Shown here: in pieces, positions 5,904 through 15,256 of the stretch
Position numbering within the stretch: the stretch's first letter is position 1
Layout of the letters: the number at the start of each line of letters is the position of its first letter
From: Acinetobacter sp. CFCC 10889
GTDB taxonomy: Bacteria > Pseudomonadota > Gammaproteobacteria > Pseudomonadales > Moraxellaceae
Assembly (NCBI RefSeq): GCF_003268395.1
Contig: NZ_LQXQ01000012.1
Coordinates: 30,577-94,576 of the forward strand
DNA: 64,000 bases
Direction of reading: 5' to 3'
Notes under the pieces: model-generated
What the model saw: only the letters and a program-made list of their open reading frames with translations
Told to the model about the DNA's origin: nothing
The model's database searches: none
Translations under genes and position numbers: made by a program

Positions 5904-8789
5904 ATGTCTGTACAAAGCGAAGCTCAACTTGAACATGAACTCATACAACAATTGCAACAATTGGGTTATCAGCAAGTTGCAGTGACAGATGAAGCTCAAC
6001 TACTGAGTAACCTCAAAACTCAAGTAGAACGTGCCAACGGACTCGCTACTTTCTCACAAAATGAATGGGCACAAGTCCTGAACCATCTCAAAGCAGGCAA
6101 TAGCTTCAACTGTGCCAAGGTATTGCGTAATCGCTTTCCTGTGACCTTTGATGATGGTTCAACACAACATATCGATTTCCTGTTTGCTGACCCAAGCAAA
6201 AACATTTACCAAGTCACCAACCAGATCACGATTGATCATAAAGCCACGAATGGACGTACCAGTCGCTTTGATGTGACCTTACTCATCAATGGTCTGCCTT
6301 TGGTGCAAATTGAGCTAAAACGAGCAGGTGTAGAACTCCCTGAAGCCTTCAACCAAACACAACGCTACGCCAAAGATGCCTATAGTAGTGGTAGTGGACT
6401 GTTCAACTATATTCAGCTTTTTGTGATTAGTAATCGTGACCATACACACTACTACGCCACAGGTACGAGCAATTTCGAGTTTACTTTTCCTTGGGCAGAC
6501 TTCGACAATCAGCACATCCACAAGATAGATGCTTTTGCTGAAGAGTTTCTCAATCTTACGCATATCACCAAAATGCTCACCGAGTACATAGTGGTCTTAG
6601 AGGTGGATAAGCGTCTGATGGTGCTACGCCCATATCAAATCTATGCGGTACAGCAAATCATCCAACGTGTACAAAATTCACAGCAAAACGGCTACATTTG
6701 GCACACGACAGGTTCAGGAAAAACCCTGACATCCTTCAAAGCAAGTCAGCTCATTATGCGTCTGCCCGAAGTCGAAAAAGTACTGTTTGTGGTGGATCGT
6801 AGCGACCTCGACACGCAAACTGTACGTGAGTTCAATGCATTCAAAGAAAATAGTGTAGATACCACGAAGAATACAGGGACATTGGTGGCTCAGTTGGGGC
6901 AAACACATGACAAGCTCATTGTGACCACCCTGCAAAAACTTAATATTGCCATTAGTTCTGACCGTTATGCCGAGCAAATTGGCTACCTCAAAGACAAAAA
7001 AGTTGTCATCATTTTTGATGAATGTCATCGTAGTCAGTTTGGTGATACGCATCGAAATATCAAACGATTCTTCAATCAGGCACAGATGTTTGGCTTTACT
7101 GGAACACCTGTTTTCGAGACTAATAGCCAAGTCAAAATCGACAAAGCAGCAGTGACGACCAATGCTTTATTTGATGAATGCTTGCATAAATATGTCATTA
7201 CCGATGCTATTCGTGATGGCAATGTCTTGCCATTCCAAATTGCCTATTTAGGTAAATATACCAAGAATGGCATTGAACAGAGTGACAACTACGAAGAAGA
7301 TGTTGAGGGTATAGACACCAAAGAGTTATTTGACAATCCTGCTCGCTTGGAGATGATCACTCGCTATATTGTCGATAACCACCACATCAAGACAAAAAAT
7401 AGAACGTTTACCGCAATGTTCTGTGTTAGCTCAGTAGAAGTACTGACACAGTACTATGATTTATTCAAAAAAGTACAACACGAGAAACAACAACAGGCAG
7501 AGGAAAATGGTCAAATTTATAATCCGCTAACCATTGCCACGATTTTCTCCTTTGCTGCCAATGAAGCGCTACAAGTTGAAGATCAAACAGGCTTGATCGA
7601 AGAAGAATCTGCCGACATTCCCACAAAGATCAATCAGTCCAATCGAGATAAACTAGACCAATACATCGCAGAGTACAATGCCACGTTTGGGCAGAACTTT
7701 AACTCAGGTGAAGAGTTCTATCCCTACTACCGTGATATTGCGACTCGGGTACGAAAAAAAGAAATCGACATCTTGCTTGTGGTGAATATGTTCTTGACAG
7801 GCTTTGACTCGAAGCCACTCAACACCTTATATGTGGATAAAAATCTCAAATATCATGGTCTGATTCAAGCCTTTTCACGTACCAACCGTATCTTAAATGC
7901 AGATAAGCCGTTTGGGAATATTGTCTGTTTCCGCAATCTTAAACAAGCCACAGATCAAGCCCTCACGCTATTTTCCAATCGTGCAGAAGCAGAAAAGATC
8001 GTACTTATTCCTAGTTTCGAGAGTATCAAAGCAAAGTATAATGCTGCTGTCGCAGACTTACTCAGTATTGCACCTGACCCTGACCAAGTGCCGAATACGT
8101 TACACACCGAAGAACAACAGTTGGAATATGTGAAGGCTTTCCGTGAAGTCATGCGTATTAATGCACAATTGGAAAACTTTGTAGAGTATGACCAAGACGA
8201 TACTTCGCTCAACAAGGCAGAATTCCAAAAATATACATCACAATATAAGTATCTTTATAACAATGTGCGTATTGTGCAACCAAAAGACAAAGTATCAGTA
8301 CTGAATGATGTCAATTTCCAATTGGAACTGATTCATAGAGATACTGTGAATGTGGGCTATATCCTGAATCTGCTGCAAGCAGTAGTCAACCACAAGGATG
8401 CTGAGAAGAAACAGCAATATCGCTCACAGGTTCAAGACATCATCTCAACCAATCACCACTTGTATGACAAACAAGAATTGATCCAAAAGTTTCTTGATGA
8501 AAATATCCCACGTATGGCGAATGGGCAAAGTGTACAAGATGCTTTTGCAGCATTTTGGGATATAGAAAAAGAAAAGGCATTGGATGCGCTTTGTCAGCAA
8601 GAAGCCATCAAGCCCGAAGCGTTCAAGGCGGTTCTAGGTCAGTACGAATACACGAAACGTTTACCAAGTCGTGAAGATGTCAAGGACCTTCCAATCACAC
8701 GCCCTAAGATTTCAGAACGCAAAACCCTCATGAATACACTGGTTCTCAAGACTCGTGGTTTCATCGAGAAATTCTACTCTGGTTTATAA
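5904..8789 (+). CDS. hsdR: Type I restriction endonuclease subunit R
   Basis: A 961-residue motor and nuclease subunit that translocates DNA using ATP and cleaves unmodified DNA far from the target site. The N-terminal endonuclease domain shows the ELK of a PD-(D/E)xK site at residues 137-139 with an upstream Asp at 123. The superfamily 2 helicase motor follows: Walker A GSGKT at 270-274, DECH at 371-374, then GFTGTPVF, and a C-terminal RecA-like lobe with FLTGFDSKPLNTLYVD and QAFSRTNR. A helical C-terminal domain completes the protein. Length is near the family norm and all motifs are intact, so the restriction system looks functional. GAGAAAG precedes the ATG. Confidence 0.96.
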   Translation: MSVQSEAQLEHELIQQLQQLGYQQVAVTDEAQLLSNLKTQVERANGLATFSQNEWAQVLNHLKAGNSFNCAKVLRNRFPVTFDDGSTQHIDFLFADPSKNIYQVTNQITIDHKATNGRTSRFDVTLLINGLPLVQIELKRAGVELPEAFNQTQRYAKDAYSSGSGLFNYIQLFVISNRDHTHYYATGTSNFEFTFPWADFDNQHIHKIDAFAEEFLNLTHITKMLTEYIVVLEVDKRLMVLRPYQIYAVQQIIQRVQNSQQNGYIWHTTGSGKTLTSFKASQLIMRLPEVEKVLFVVDRSDLDTQTVREFNAFKENSVDTTKNTGTLVAQLGQTHDKLIVTTLQKLNIAISSDRYAEQIGYLKDKKVVIIFDECHRSQFGDTHRNIKRFFNQAQMFGFTGTPVFETNSQVKIDKAAVTTNALFDECLHKYVITDAIRDGNVLPFQIAYLGKYTKNGIEQSDNYEEDVEGIDTKELFDNPARLEMITRYIVDNHHIKTKNRTFTAMFCVSSVEVLTQYYDLFKKVQHEKQQQAEENGQIYNPLTIATIFSFAANEALQVEDQTGLIEEESADIPTKINQSNRDKLDQYIAEYNATFGQNFNSGEEFYPYYRDIATRVRKKEIDILLVVNMFLTGFDSKPLNTLYVDKNLKYHGLIQAFSRTNRILNADKPFGNIVCFRNLKQATDQALTLFSNRAEAEKIVLIPSFESIKAKYNAAVADLLSIAPDPDQVPNTLHTEEQQLEYVKAFREVMRINAQLENFVEYDQDDTSLNKAEFQKYTSQYKYLYNNVRIVQPKDKVSVLNDVNFQLELIHRDTVNVGYILNLLQAVVNHKDAEKKQQYRSQVQDIISTNHHLYDKQELIQKFLDENIPRMANGQSVQDAFAAFWDIEKEKALDALCQQEAIKPEAFKAVLGQYEYTKRLPSREDVKDLPITRPKISERKTLMNTLVLKTRGFIEKFYSGL

Positions 8790-9183
8790 GCTAATAAAGA
8801 GTGGTCACGCTGAGGAAAAGCTGAGTCATGGTGCAAGAAATCCAATGTACTGAGCTTATGCCTTAGACCATTCATTTTCTAGCAGAATACCCCACGACAT
8901 ACAAGGACTGAGCCTAGAAGTCCTGTACTAAACAGTGAATCCAAGAAATATCAAAAATTCCCCAAGCGTTCCATTTTCCACTCGCCATACGTCTCGATGG
9001 GATACTTAGATGCTTCATCTCTAACGTAGCCCGATTGGAGAAGTGGAGTGCTTGAAAATGGTTATAGGGAGGAAAATAGTTTGGATTATAGGTACTTATT
9101 TTTGATTTTAGACCACAAGACTATTGAGTGGATGGACCACAAGATGAACCAAGAAAAGAATGTATTGGAAAACTATAGATAAT
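8790..9183. other. Gene-free stretch between hsdR and tRNA-Thr
   Basis: About 390 bp with no ORF of credible length or ribosome binding site on either strand. One short dyad is visible, AGGACT at 8904-8909 with AGTCCT at 8919-8924, lacking a T run. There is no obvious hsdR terminator. Composition is a little more GC-balanced than other gaps here. It may be decayed DNA at the boundary of the accessory region. Confidence 0.5.
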
Positions 9184-9217
9184 AAAAAACCCCATAAATC
9201 TAAGACTTATGAGGTTT
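9184..9217 (-). terminator. Terminator of tRNA-Thr
   Basis: Read on the minus strand, AACCTCATAA pairs with TTATGGGGTT (one T-G wobble) across a short loop, and a run of T follows. It lies 5 bp beyond the CCA end of the tRNA. Confidence 0.75.
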
Positions 9218-9222
9218 AATAA

Positions 9223-9298
<76 letters not shown>

Positions 9299-9310
9299 AA
9301 CGTGACGTGA

Positions 9311-9338
9311 ATTTTACAGAAAAATCACGAGATTACAA
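9311..9338 (-). promoter_or_regulatory. Promoter of tRNA-Thr
   Basis: On the minus strand, TTGTAA (-35, at 9333-9338) and TAAAAT (-10, at 9311-9316) are separated by 16 nt. Transcription would start about 6-8 nt before the mature 5' end of the tRNA. Confidence 0.6.
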
Positions 9339-9446
9339 GCCAAAAAATAAACAATTGAATCGAAAATTTAAATTATTTTTATGGTGATGAGAATTTATAC
9401 AATTTATTTGTTCTCATCACATTAAATGTATCAATTAATATACCTC

Positions 9447-9968
9447 TTATAATTTTGCTAAGGTTGCTTGTGCCAAAGGATGCTTAGCTTGCGCTGCTTT
9501 TTGTAACCATTGCTGTGCTTGCAACTGATCTTGTGCGATGCCTGTGCCTGATTGGTATGCTTGAGCTACTTTAAACTGCGCTTTAGCATCACCTTGATTA
9601 GCAGCTTTTAAATACCATTGGAAAGCTTCAGTTTCATTTTTTGCACCCATCAAACCTAGTTCTGCAATGGTTGCTAAGCGATATTGTGCTTGAGCGTGAT
9701 TATGTTCAGCCGCTATTTTTAACCATTGTTGTGCTAGCTTTTGGTCAGCTTGAACTTCTTCACCATTAAAATATTTCATGCCGACTTGATATTGTGCTTC
9801 AACATCACCTTTGTTTGCTGCTGCTAAGTTCCATGCTAAAGATTGGCAATCATATGATATTTCTTTTGCTGTGGCAGTTGTATTCAATATATTTGAAGGT
9901 GTTGAATCTGCAAATGCAACAGTTTGTATAAAAAGTGCTGCACATAAAACCGTTAGAGACTTTTTCAT
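9447..9968 (-). CDS. Secreted Sel1-repeat (TPR-like) protein
   Basis: A 173-residue protein with a signal peptide (MKKSLTVLCAALFIQTVAFA) and about three Sel1-like repeats, each with the pattern A..G...AQ...G..Y..G....D...A..WL..AA. Examples are GDVEAQYQVGMKYFNGEEV, HAQAQYRLATIAELG and GDAKAQFKVAQAYQSGTGI. Sel1 repeats form helical scaffolds for protein contacts; the periplasmic partner is unknown. A longer frame to 10034 adds 22 polar residues before the signal peptide and is unlikely. Two cytoplasmic-looking Sel1 proteins lie at 22954 and 23544, but they are shorter and belong to a different subgroup. Confidence 0.8.
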   Translation of the reverse strand: MKKSLTVLCAALFIQTVAFADSTPSNILNTTATAKEISYDCQSLAWNLAAANKGDVEAQYQVGMKYFNGEEVQADQKLAQQWLKIAAEHNHAQAQYRLATIAELGLMGAKNETEAFQWYLKAANQGDAKAQFKVAQAYQSGTGIAQDQLQAQQWLQKAAQAKHPLAQATLAKL

Positions 9969-10038
9969 ATTTTTTCTTCTTTGTGTGATAGTGTTGGCAT
10001 TATTTTTATCAAAGTCGACTGATTTTGTAAACATTAAA

Positions 10039-10324
10039 ATTTGAAAATATATAAATATTTTTTGATTATTATTTAATCTATTGTTTTTAAATGATTTTAT
10101 TTTTAATGTATTGGTAAGATTATATTAATAATTACTATTTAATTAATTAGAAAAAATAAATTAATTATTATTTAAAATAATTTTAAATTTTGAATTTAGT
10201 TTATTTAAATAAATAACCCGCATTTATTTGCGGGTTATGTTGGTATTTTAACTACTTAAATAATGCTGGAAATGAAAGAGGGTTTAAAGCTTTTGAATGG
10301 TTATATCAAAATAAAAATAAGCAT
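10039..10324. other. AT-rich gap with strong hairpin
   Basis: A very AT-rich stretch without a credible ORF, probably holding the promoter of the Sel1 gene at its right side. Its one clear structure is the hairpin at 10213-10238. Confidence 0.5.
10213..10238. terminator. Hairpin, probable terminator
   Basis: ATAACCCGCA at 10213-10222 pairs exactly with TGCGGGTTAT at 10229-10238 across a 6-nt loop. AT-rich flanks could provide a weak T run on the minus strand, so it may end transcription of the small gene at 10325-10552. Confidence 0.55.
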
Positions 10325-10552
10325 TTATTTACTCCTTAATACTTGATCTAGGTCTTGAGCACATTCTTCCAAGGTGAGTGCCATGTCGATTTGCATTTGT
10401 GGCTTAAGCTCATTTGCAAGCTTTCTCCATTGTTCAATTAAGCGAATAGCTTTTTGTACTTTATGTTTATTAATATCCTTTGCAAGGGTTGGGGTATACC
10501 CTCCACGTTTCGCATTTTTGATTTGTTTGGCAAGGTTAGTGCTGTTATTCAT
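10325..10552 (-). CDS. Small helical hypothetical protein
   Basis: A 75-residue basic, soluble protein of unknown function. The N-terminus has many Lys (NLAKQIKNAKRGGYTPTLAKD) and the rest reads as amphipathic helix (VQKAIRLIEQWRKLANELK, then LTLEECAQDLDQVL). GGGAG sits 6 nt ahead of the ATG, which supports translation. No HTH or other motif can be named. It stands alone, with a hairpin about 90 bp past its stop. Confidence 0.6.
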   Translation of the reverse strand: MNNSTNLAKQIKNAKRGGYTPTLAKDINKHKVQKAIRLIEQWRKLANELKPQMQIDMALTLEECAQDLDQVLRSK

Positions 10553-10872
10553 TCGAACTCCCGAATACCAGAATCTATGTGTTCCGTCTGCTTTTTTCGA
10601 TTGTTGATACCGCAGCTTTGATGGTACGTCTGAATCATTGCATCTTCATGATATTTAATTCTATTTCTATATTTATACTTGGTTGTATGAGTATTCTTTT
10701 TGATGCTAAATATTTAGTTTAATCAATCAAATAGCATTTAATAGTTGATTTTTAGGGCGGGCGTGAGATTGATAGATTTGTATCTATATATTTAATGGAG
10801 ATGATGTTGAGGTCGATTGTGATCGTATTTATAGCGACTTGTGTCTGGGTTGTACAAGGAAGTCACTTTACA
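10553..10872. other. Gap between small ORF and CoA-transferase gene
   Basis: About 320 bp without a supported gene. The left part should hold the promoter of the small gene at 10325-10552. A 41-codon frame starting at 10795 runs straight through the terminator at 10880 and was rejected. Confidence 0.5.
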
Positions 10873-10897
10873 CAAAAAAAACGCCCGTGCGGGCGTT
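10873..10897 (-). terminator. Terminator of CoA-transferase gene
   Basis: The perfect dyad AACGCCCG-TG-CGGGCGTT at 10880-10897 is followed, on the minus strand, by seven further T residues. It begins 27 bp beyond the stop codon of the gene at 10925. Confidence 0.85.
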
Positions 10898-10924
10898 TCT
10901 TATTTCTACAACAGATTTAAAATC

Positions 10925-12445
10925 TTATGCAGATTTCTTCTCTTGAGCTTGTGCAGTCAACATATGACCCGTTTCTTCAAAGTTAGAGTGCCAAGAAAGC
11001 GCTTCACGAAGAATATGAGGTGTTTGACCGCCTTTCTCACATGCACGATCAAAGTAATCGTTCAATGCATCACGGTACATTGGGTGTGCACAGTTGTCGA
11101 TGACCGCACGAGCACGTTCACGTGGTGCAAGACCACGTAAGTCAGCAAGACCTTGTTCAGTTACAAGGATGTCAACATCGTGTTCAGCATGGTCGATGTG
11201 AGAAGCAAATGGTACAACAGACGAAATGTCCCCACCTTTTGCGATTGATTTAGTTACGAAGATTGCAAGGTGCGCATTACGTGCGAAGTCACCTGAACCA
11301 CCGATACCATTCATCATTTTTGTACCACATACGTGAGTAGAGTTTACGTTGCCGTAAATATCAAACTCAAGTGCAGTGTTGATGCCGATGATGCCTAAAC
11401 GACGAACCAATTCTGGGTGGTTTGAAATTTCTTGTGGGCGTAATACAAGTTTATCTTTGTATTGTTCAAGGTTGTTAAATACTTTTTCGCCATATTTAGC
11501 AGAAAGTGTAATTGAAGAACCTGAAGCAAACTTCATTTTACCTGCATCGATCAATTCAAATGTACAGTCTTGAAGTACTTCTGAATACATGACTAAGTCT
11601 TCAAAGTTAGATTCTTTAAGACCTGTGAGTACTGCATTTGCAATCGAACCAATACCTGCTTGTAAAGGACCTAAGTCTTTTGGTAAACGACCTTCTGCAA
11701 CTTCTTTTTCAAAGAAAGCGATTAAGTGGTTTGCAATGCCTTGAGTTTCATCATCTGGTGCAGTCACAGTAGATGGAGAATCATGCAATTCGCTGTTAAA
11801 TACGATACCAACAATTTTAGATGGATCGATATTGATCGCAGCTGTACCAATACGCTCATCCACTTTAGTCAATGGAATAGGTTGACGTGTTGGACGATAA
11901 GTAGGGATATAAATATCGTGTAAGCCTTCGAAAGCAGGGCTTAAGTTAGTGTTGATTTCTACAATCACTTTTTCTGCGAAAATTGCAAAGCTTGCAGAGT
12001 TACCGACTGAAGTTGTTGGAATGATGCCACCATCTTCAGTGATCGCAACCGCTTCAATCACAGCAACATCAGGCTTTTTCAATTGAAGATTACGCATTTG
12101 TTCAACAGTTTCAGACAAATGCTGATCGATGAACATTACTTCGCCTTTGTTGATGGCTTTACGTAATGTGTTGTCCACTTGGAAAGGTAGGCGACGAGCA
12201 AGTACACCTGCTTCAGTCAATTTCTTATCAAGATCGTTACCCAGACTTGCGCCTGTGATTAATGTGATTTTTAACGGATTTTTTTCCGCTTGTGCTACAA
12301 GTGCTAAAGGTACAGCTTTCGCTTCACCTGCACGAGTAAAACCACTCATCCCAACAGTCATGCCATCTTGGATAAAGGTAGCAGCTTGTTCTGCGCTCAT
12401 CACTTTGTTGTGGAGTGATGCTAAACGAATACGATCTAAAGACAT
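10925..12445 (-). CDS. Succinyl-CoA:acetate CoA-transferase / acetyl-CoA hydrolase family
   Basis: A 506-residue CoA-transferase of the acetyl-CoA hydrolase/transferase family, closest in length and pattern to AarC (about 505 residues) of acetic acid bacteria. AarC-type enzymes move CoA from succinyl-CoA to acetate, releasing succinate and making acetyl-CoA. The catalytic Glu is expected in YSEVLQD at residue 289. Other family features are GMTVGMSGFTRAG near the N-terminus and MMNGIGGSGDFARNAHLAI in the C-terminal half. The role would be acetate handling or a shunt around succinyl-CoA synthetase. It is a single-gene unit with a strong terminator. Hydrolase or propionyl-CoA transferase activity cannot be excluded. 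Confidence 0.88.
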   Translation of the reverse strand: MSLDRIRLASLHNKVMSAEQAATFIQDGMTVGMSGFTRAGEAKAVPLALVAQAEKNPLKITLITGASLGNDLDKKLTEAGVLARRLPFQVDNTLRKAINKGEVMFIDQHLSETVEQMRNLQLKKPDVAVIEAVAITEDGGIIPTTSVGNSASFAIFAEKVIVEINTNLSPAFEGLHDIYIPTYRPTRQPIPLTKVDERIGTAAINIDPSKIVGIVFNSELHDSPSTVTAPDDETQGIANHLIAFFEKEVAEGRLPKDLGPLQAGIGSIANAVLTGLKESNFEDLVMYSEVLQDCTFELIDAGKMKFASGSSITLSAKYGEKVFNNLEQYKDKLVLRPQEISNHPELVRRLGIIGINTALEFDIYGNVNSTHVCGTKMMNGIGGSGDFARNAHLAIFVTKSIAKGGDISSVVPFASHIDHAEHDVDILVTEQGLADLRGLAPRERARAVIDNCAHPMYRDALNDYFDRACEKGGQTPHILREALSWHSNFEETGHMLTAQAQEKKSA

Positions 12446-12650
12446 GGTTTACGCTCAATTCTTGTTCAAAACTAGACGGATTGTACCGCCCTCAAACCAA
12501 ATTGTGCATGCCTCTAATGCTAAGGTCTAATTTTTTCACTAAATGTGGGTATAAAATTTAGTGATGGGATTTAAGTTGTTATTTCACAAAGAAATAATAG
12601 TCGCTGTTTGGAAAATAAACAAAGCTAAGTGTTTATTTATTCAGCAATAG

Positions 12651-14111
12651 TTAAAAATGATCACTCAAAGTTTGTTTAATTTTCTGAATTGGATTATTTG
12701 CGATATTTTCTTCAGGCTCTGGCAAAGAAATTGGCAGTGAAATAATGGCTTGTAAACCACCTTCAGAACGATTGTGAATCTGTAATTCACCTTGATGAAT
12801 ATCGACAATACGTTTCACAATTGCCAATCCTAAACCGCTGCCTTGTACGGTTCGTGCAGCATTACCACGTACAAAAGGTTGCATTAAATCATCAATTTGA
12901 TCTTCAGGAATACCTTCACCATGATCAGCAACACTGATTTTAATATGTTCATCTTCTACATAGGCAGCGAGTTCGATGGGTTCTGCACCATAACGTTTTG
13001 AGTTATTGATTAAATTACCAATCAGACGTTTTAATGATAAAGAGCGGGCAGAAATGATCGGAATTTCATGTGGGGTAAAACGAATGTCGAGAGGTTTAAA
13101 TTGGATCACTAATTCTAACAATAAACTATTAATATCAGTATTTTGAAGTTCTTCATCTGAGCCATCTCGCATATAAGAAATAAACTGATTTAAAATCGCA
13201 TCCATATCTTCAACATCATAAATCAGACCTTCTTTGAGAAAGTCATCATCAGGCATCATTTCTGCACTTAAACGAATACGTGTTAGTGGTGTACGCAAGT
13301 CATGAGAAATCCCTGCAAGCATGATTTGACGGTCACGTTCAGTTTGCTCAAGTGTATAGACCATGTGGTTAAATGCTTGGTTTACCTCACGAATTTCTTG
13401 CGGTCCATGATTGGTTTCAAGATAAGGTGCTTTGCCTGTTTTACTATAATGATTGGCAGCATTTTGCAAACGACGTAAAGGTCGATTCAGTTGGCGCACC
13501 AAAGTTAGAATAATTGCAGCCGCAATCAACGGTACGCCTAAAAACCAACCCAAAATTAGTTCAAGGCTATAATTGGCATAGGTTTTGAGTGGTTCACGTA
13601 CCCAGTTACCATTCATTTCAGGGGTTTGTACCCAAATGCGTGGGCTTGGCTTAAATTGGAAATAAACTGTTACATCTTTCATATCCAATTCTTGTGCCAA
13701 TTGATGTTCGATCTGATTGGTAAAGAAGTCTGCAATGATCTTGTCTTTGACATTGGGATATTCTTTGGGGTCTGTGACGTATTCAACACCGACCCGTTGT
13801 TTCAGCCATTCATCAATATCGAGTTGAACTTCATCATGATAGATCTGTAAGCGTGGATTATTGACCATTTCCAATTCAACGGCTAAGAAACGAGCATGTT
13901 GCTGAATTTCAGGTAAATATAAGGTTCGCCAAAAAAACCAAAACGACATAAACAAGCTAAAGAACACCACAAATAAAACCAGTATCGTGGTACGCATGGC
14001 TGCGGAACGAGGTTTTATTTTGTCGAGGAAGCGTTCCCAAGGGGTACGTTTCTTTTCTTGATAGGCAGAAAATTCAGAAAAAGCTTGTGGGTCGATTGGG
14101 TCTAATTTCAC
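12651..14111 (-). CDS. envZ: Osmosensing sensor histidine kinase EnvZ
   Basis: A 486-residue inner-membrane histidine kinase that phosphorylates and dephosphorylates OmpR. Order of domains: cytoplasmic N-terminus; membrane segment about 41-61; periplasmic domain about 66-180; second membrane segment about 184-205; HAMP linker; dimerisation/phosphotransfer helix with ISHDLRTPLTR (phospho-His 270); ATPase domain with NLINNSKRYG (N box), DHGEGIP and GSGLGLAIVKR (G boxes). The start codon is GTG and overlaps the stop of the preceding small gene by 4 nt (GTGA), so EnvZ translation is coupled to that gene rather than directly to ompR. Confidence 0.94.
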   Translation of the reverse strand: MKLDPIDPQAFSEFSAYQEKKRTPWERFLDKIKPRSAAMRTTILVLFVVFFSLFMSFWFFWRTLYLPEIQQHARFLAVELEMVNNPRLQIYHDEVQLDIDEWLKQRVGVEYVTDPKEYPNVKDKIIADFFTNQIEHQLAQELDMKDVTVYFQFKPSPRIWVQTPEMNGNWVREPLKTYANYSLELILGWFLGVPLIAAAIILTLVRQLNRPLRRLQNAANHYSKTGKAPYLETNHGPQEIREVNQAFNHMVYTLEQTERDRQIMLAGISHDLRTPLTRIRLSAEMMPDDDFLKEGLIYDVEDMDAILNQFISYMRDGSDEELQNTDINSLLLELVIQFKPLDIRFTPHEIPIISARSLSLKRLIGNLINNSKRYGAEPIELAAYVEDEHIKISVADHGEGIPEDQIDDLMQPFVRGNAARTVQGSGLGLAIVKRIVDIHQGELQIHNRSEGGLQAIISLPISLPEPEENIANNPIQKIKQTLSDHF

Positions 14112-14470
14112 AGAGGCATTCCCATGCTGTGCAATATTTTGAATGATTTCAGTTTAATGCAAGTGGTATTTATATCAACAGCAAATATGTTCGGCTGTTC
14201 TCGTTCAAGCCATTGATGATAATGAATGGCGATATTGAAATGATTTAAAGTCAAACTCAATACGACTGCAATACCATTGGTAAGAATTAACTTTTTAAAT
14301 AAAATCAAAGTACTCAGGCAAAGTAGAACTAAGGAACTGACAAGGAAGACGTGGTCAAATGCGATGCCATAATGATTATTATTTTTTAGAATTGAAAAAA
14401 GCATGAGCAAAAAAATACTGACGATATTCAAGCGAGAGAATATTGCCAGTATTTTTTGCAATAGATTCAT
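14108..14470 (-). CDS. Small membrane protein between ompR and envZ
   Basis: A 120-residue protein that I do not recognise. It has about three hydrophobic segments (around residues 15-28, 40-58 and 62-82) and a polar C-terminal tail of about 38 residues with one Cys. The ATG lies 21 nt after the ompR stop, and its TGA overlaps the GTG of envZ by 4 nt, so it is the middle gene of an ompR-X-envZ operon. Ribosome binding signal ahead of it is weak. Position suggests a membrane partner of EnvZ, but this is inference. It could also be a poorly conserved reading frame that survives only as a coupling spacer. Confidence 0.6.
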   Translation of the reverse strand: MNLLQKILAIFSRLNIVSIFLLMLFSILKNNNHYGIAFDHVFLVSSLVLLCLSTLILFKKLILTNGIAVVLSLTLNHFNIAIHYHQWLEREQPNIFAVDINTTCIKLKSFKILHSMGMPL

Positions 14471-14491
14471 TTTATAGAATCAAACTTGAGC

Positions 14492-15256
14492 TTATTCAGC
14501 GCCATCTGGAACAAACACATAACCTACGCCCCAAACAGTTTGGATGTAGCGGGCACGGGCAGGGTTTTCTTCAATCAAACGGCGTAAACGAGAGACTTGT
14601 ACATCAATTGAACGCTCCATTGCACCCCATTCACGACCACGGGCAAGATTCATTAGCTTGTCACGCGTCAATGGTTCACGTGGATGCTGTACCAAAGCTT
14701 TAAGTACGGCAAACTCACCTGTAGTTAATGTAACAACTTGACCTTCACGGGTTAATGTACGGGTAGACAAATCAAGCGACCAAGGACCAAAAGATACGAC
14801 TTCGACATTTTGGCTTGGTGCACCTGGTACTTCACGTACTTGACGGCGCAGTACTGCACGGATACGTGCCAATAGTTCATTTGGATTAAATGGTTTTGGT
14901 AAATAGTCATCCGCACCCGCTTCTAAGCCCGCAATACGGTCAGAATCGCTGCCACGTGCTGTGAGCATGATAATTGGGGTATCAATATTAGATTGACGTA
15001 AACGACGACAAATGCTTAAACCGTCTTCTACAGGAAGCATAAAATCTAAAACAATCAGTGAAAACAGTTCACGTTGTAATAAACGATCCATTTGAGTGGC
15101 ATCGTGGGCTGTTTTGACCACAAAGCCTTTATCTTCCAAAAAACGCTGCAAAAGGGTACGTAAACGCACATCATCATCGACAACTAAAATGCGTTCGACA
15201 CGGTCAGTTTCGTTTTGTACGACATCAGTATTTTCAGCAGGTACAACCAAACTCAT
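14492..15256 (-). CDS. ompR: Two-component response regulator OmpR
   Basis: A 254-residue OmpR/PhoB-type regulator. The receiver domain (about 21-135) has the acidic cluster VVDDD and phospho-acceptor Asp71 in LIVLDFMLP, followed by MLTARG and DDYLPKPF (conserved Lys). The winged-helix DNA-binding domain runs from about 155 to the end (TLTTGEFAVLKALVQHPREP, then SIDVQVSRLRRLIEE and IQTVWGVGYVF). It has about 16 extra residues at the N-terminus compared with the usual start, but AGGGAG precedes this ATG. It is the first gene of ompR-X-envZ and divergent from tex. Confidence 0.96.
   Translation of the reverse strand: MSLVVPAENTDVVQNETDRVERILVVDDDVRLRTLLQRFLEDKGFVVKTAHDATQMDRLLQRELFSLIVLDFMLPVEDGLSICRRLRQSNIDTPIIMLTARGSDSDRIAGLEAGADDYLPKPFNPNELLARIRAVLRRQVREVPGAPSQNVEVVSFGPWSLDLSTRTLTREGQVVTLTTGEFAVLKALVQHPREPLTRDKLMNLARGREWGAMERSIDVQVSRLRRLIEENPARARYIQTVWGVGYVFVPDGAE

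Noticed and set aside
8904..8924. Dyad AGGACT/AGTCCT downstream of hsdR as a terminator.
   Set aside because: The stem is only 6 bp, followed by no T run, and lies 115 bp past the stop codon. Left as a weak dyad only.
10795..10920. A 41-codon frame beginning MEMMLRSIVIVF with a hydrophobic N-terminus.
   Set aside because: It runs straight through the CoA-transferase terminator (10873-10897), has no good ribosome binding site, and its later part is only the translation of the hairpin.
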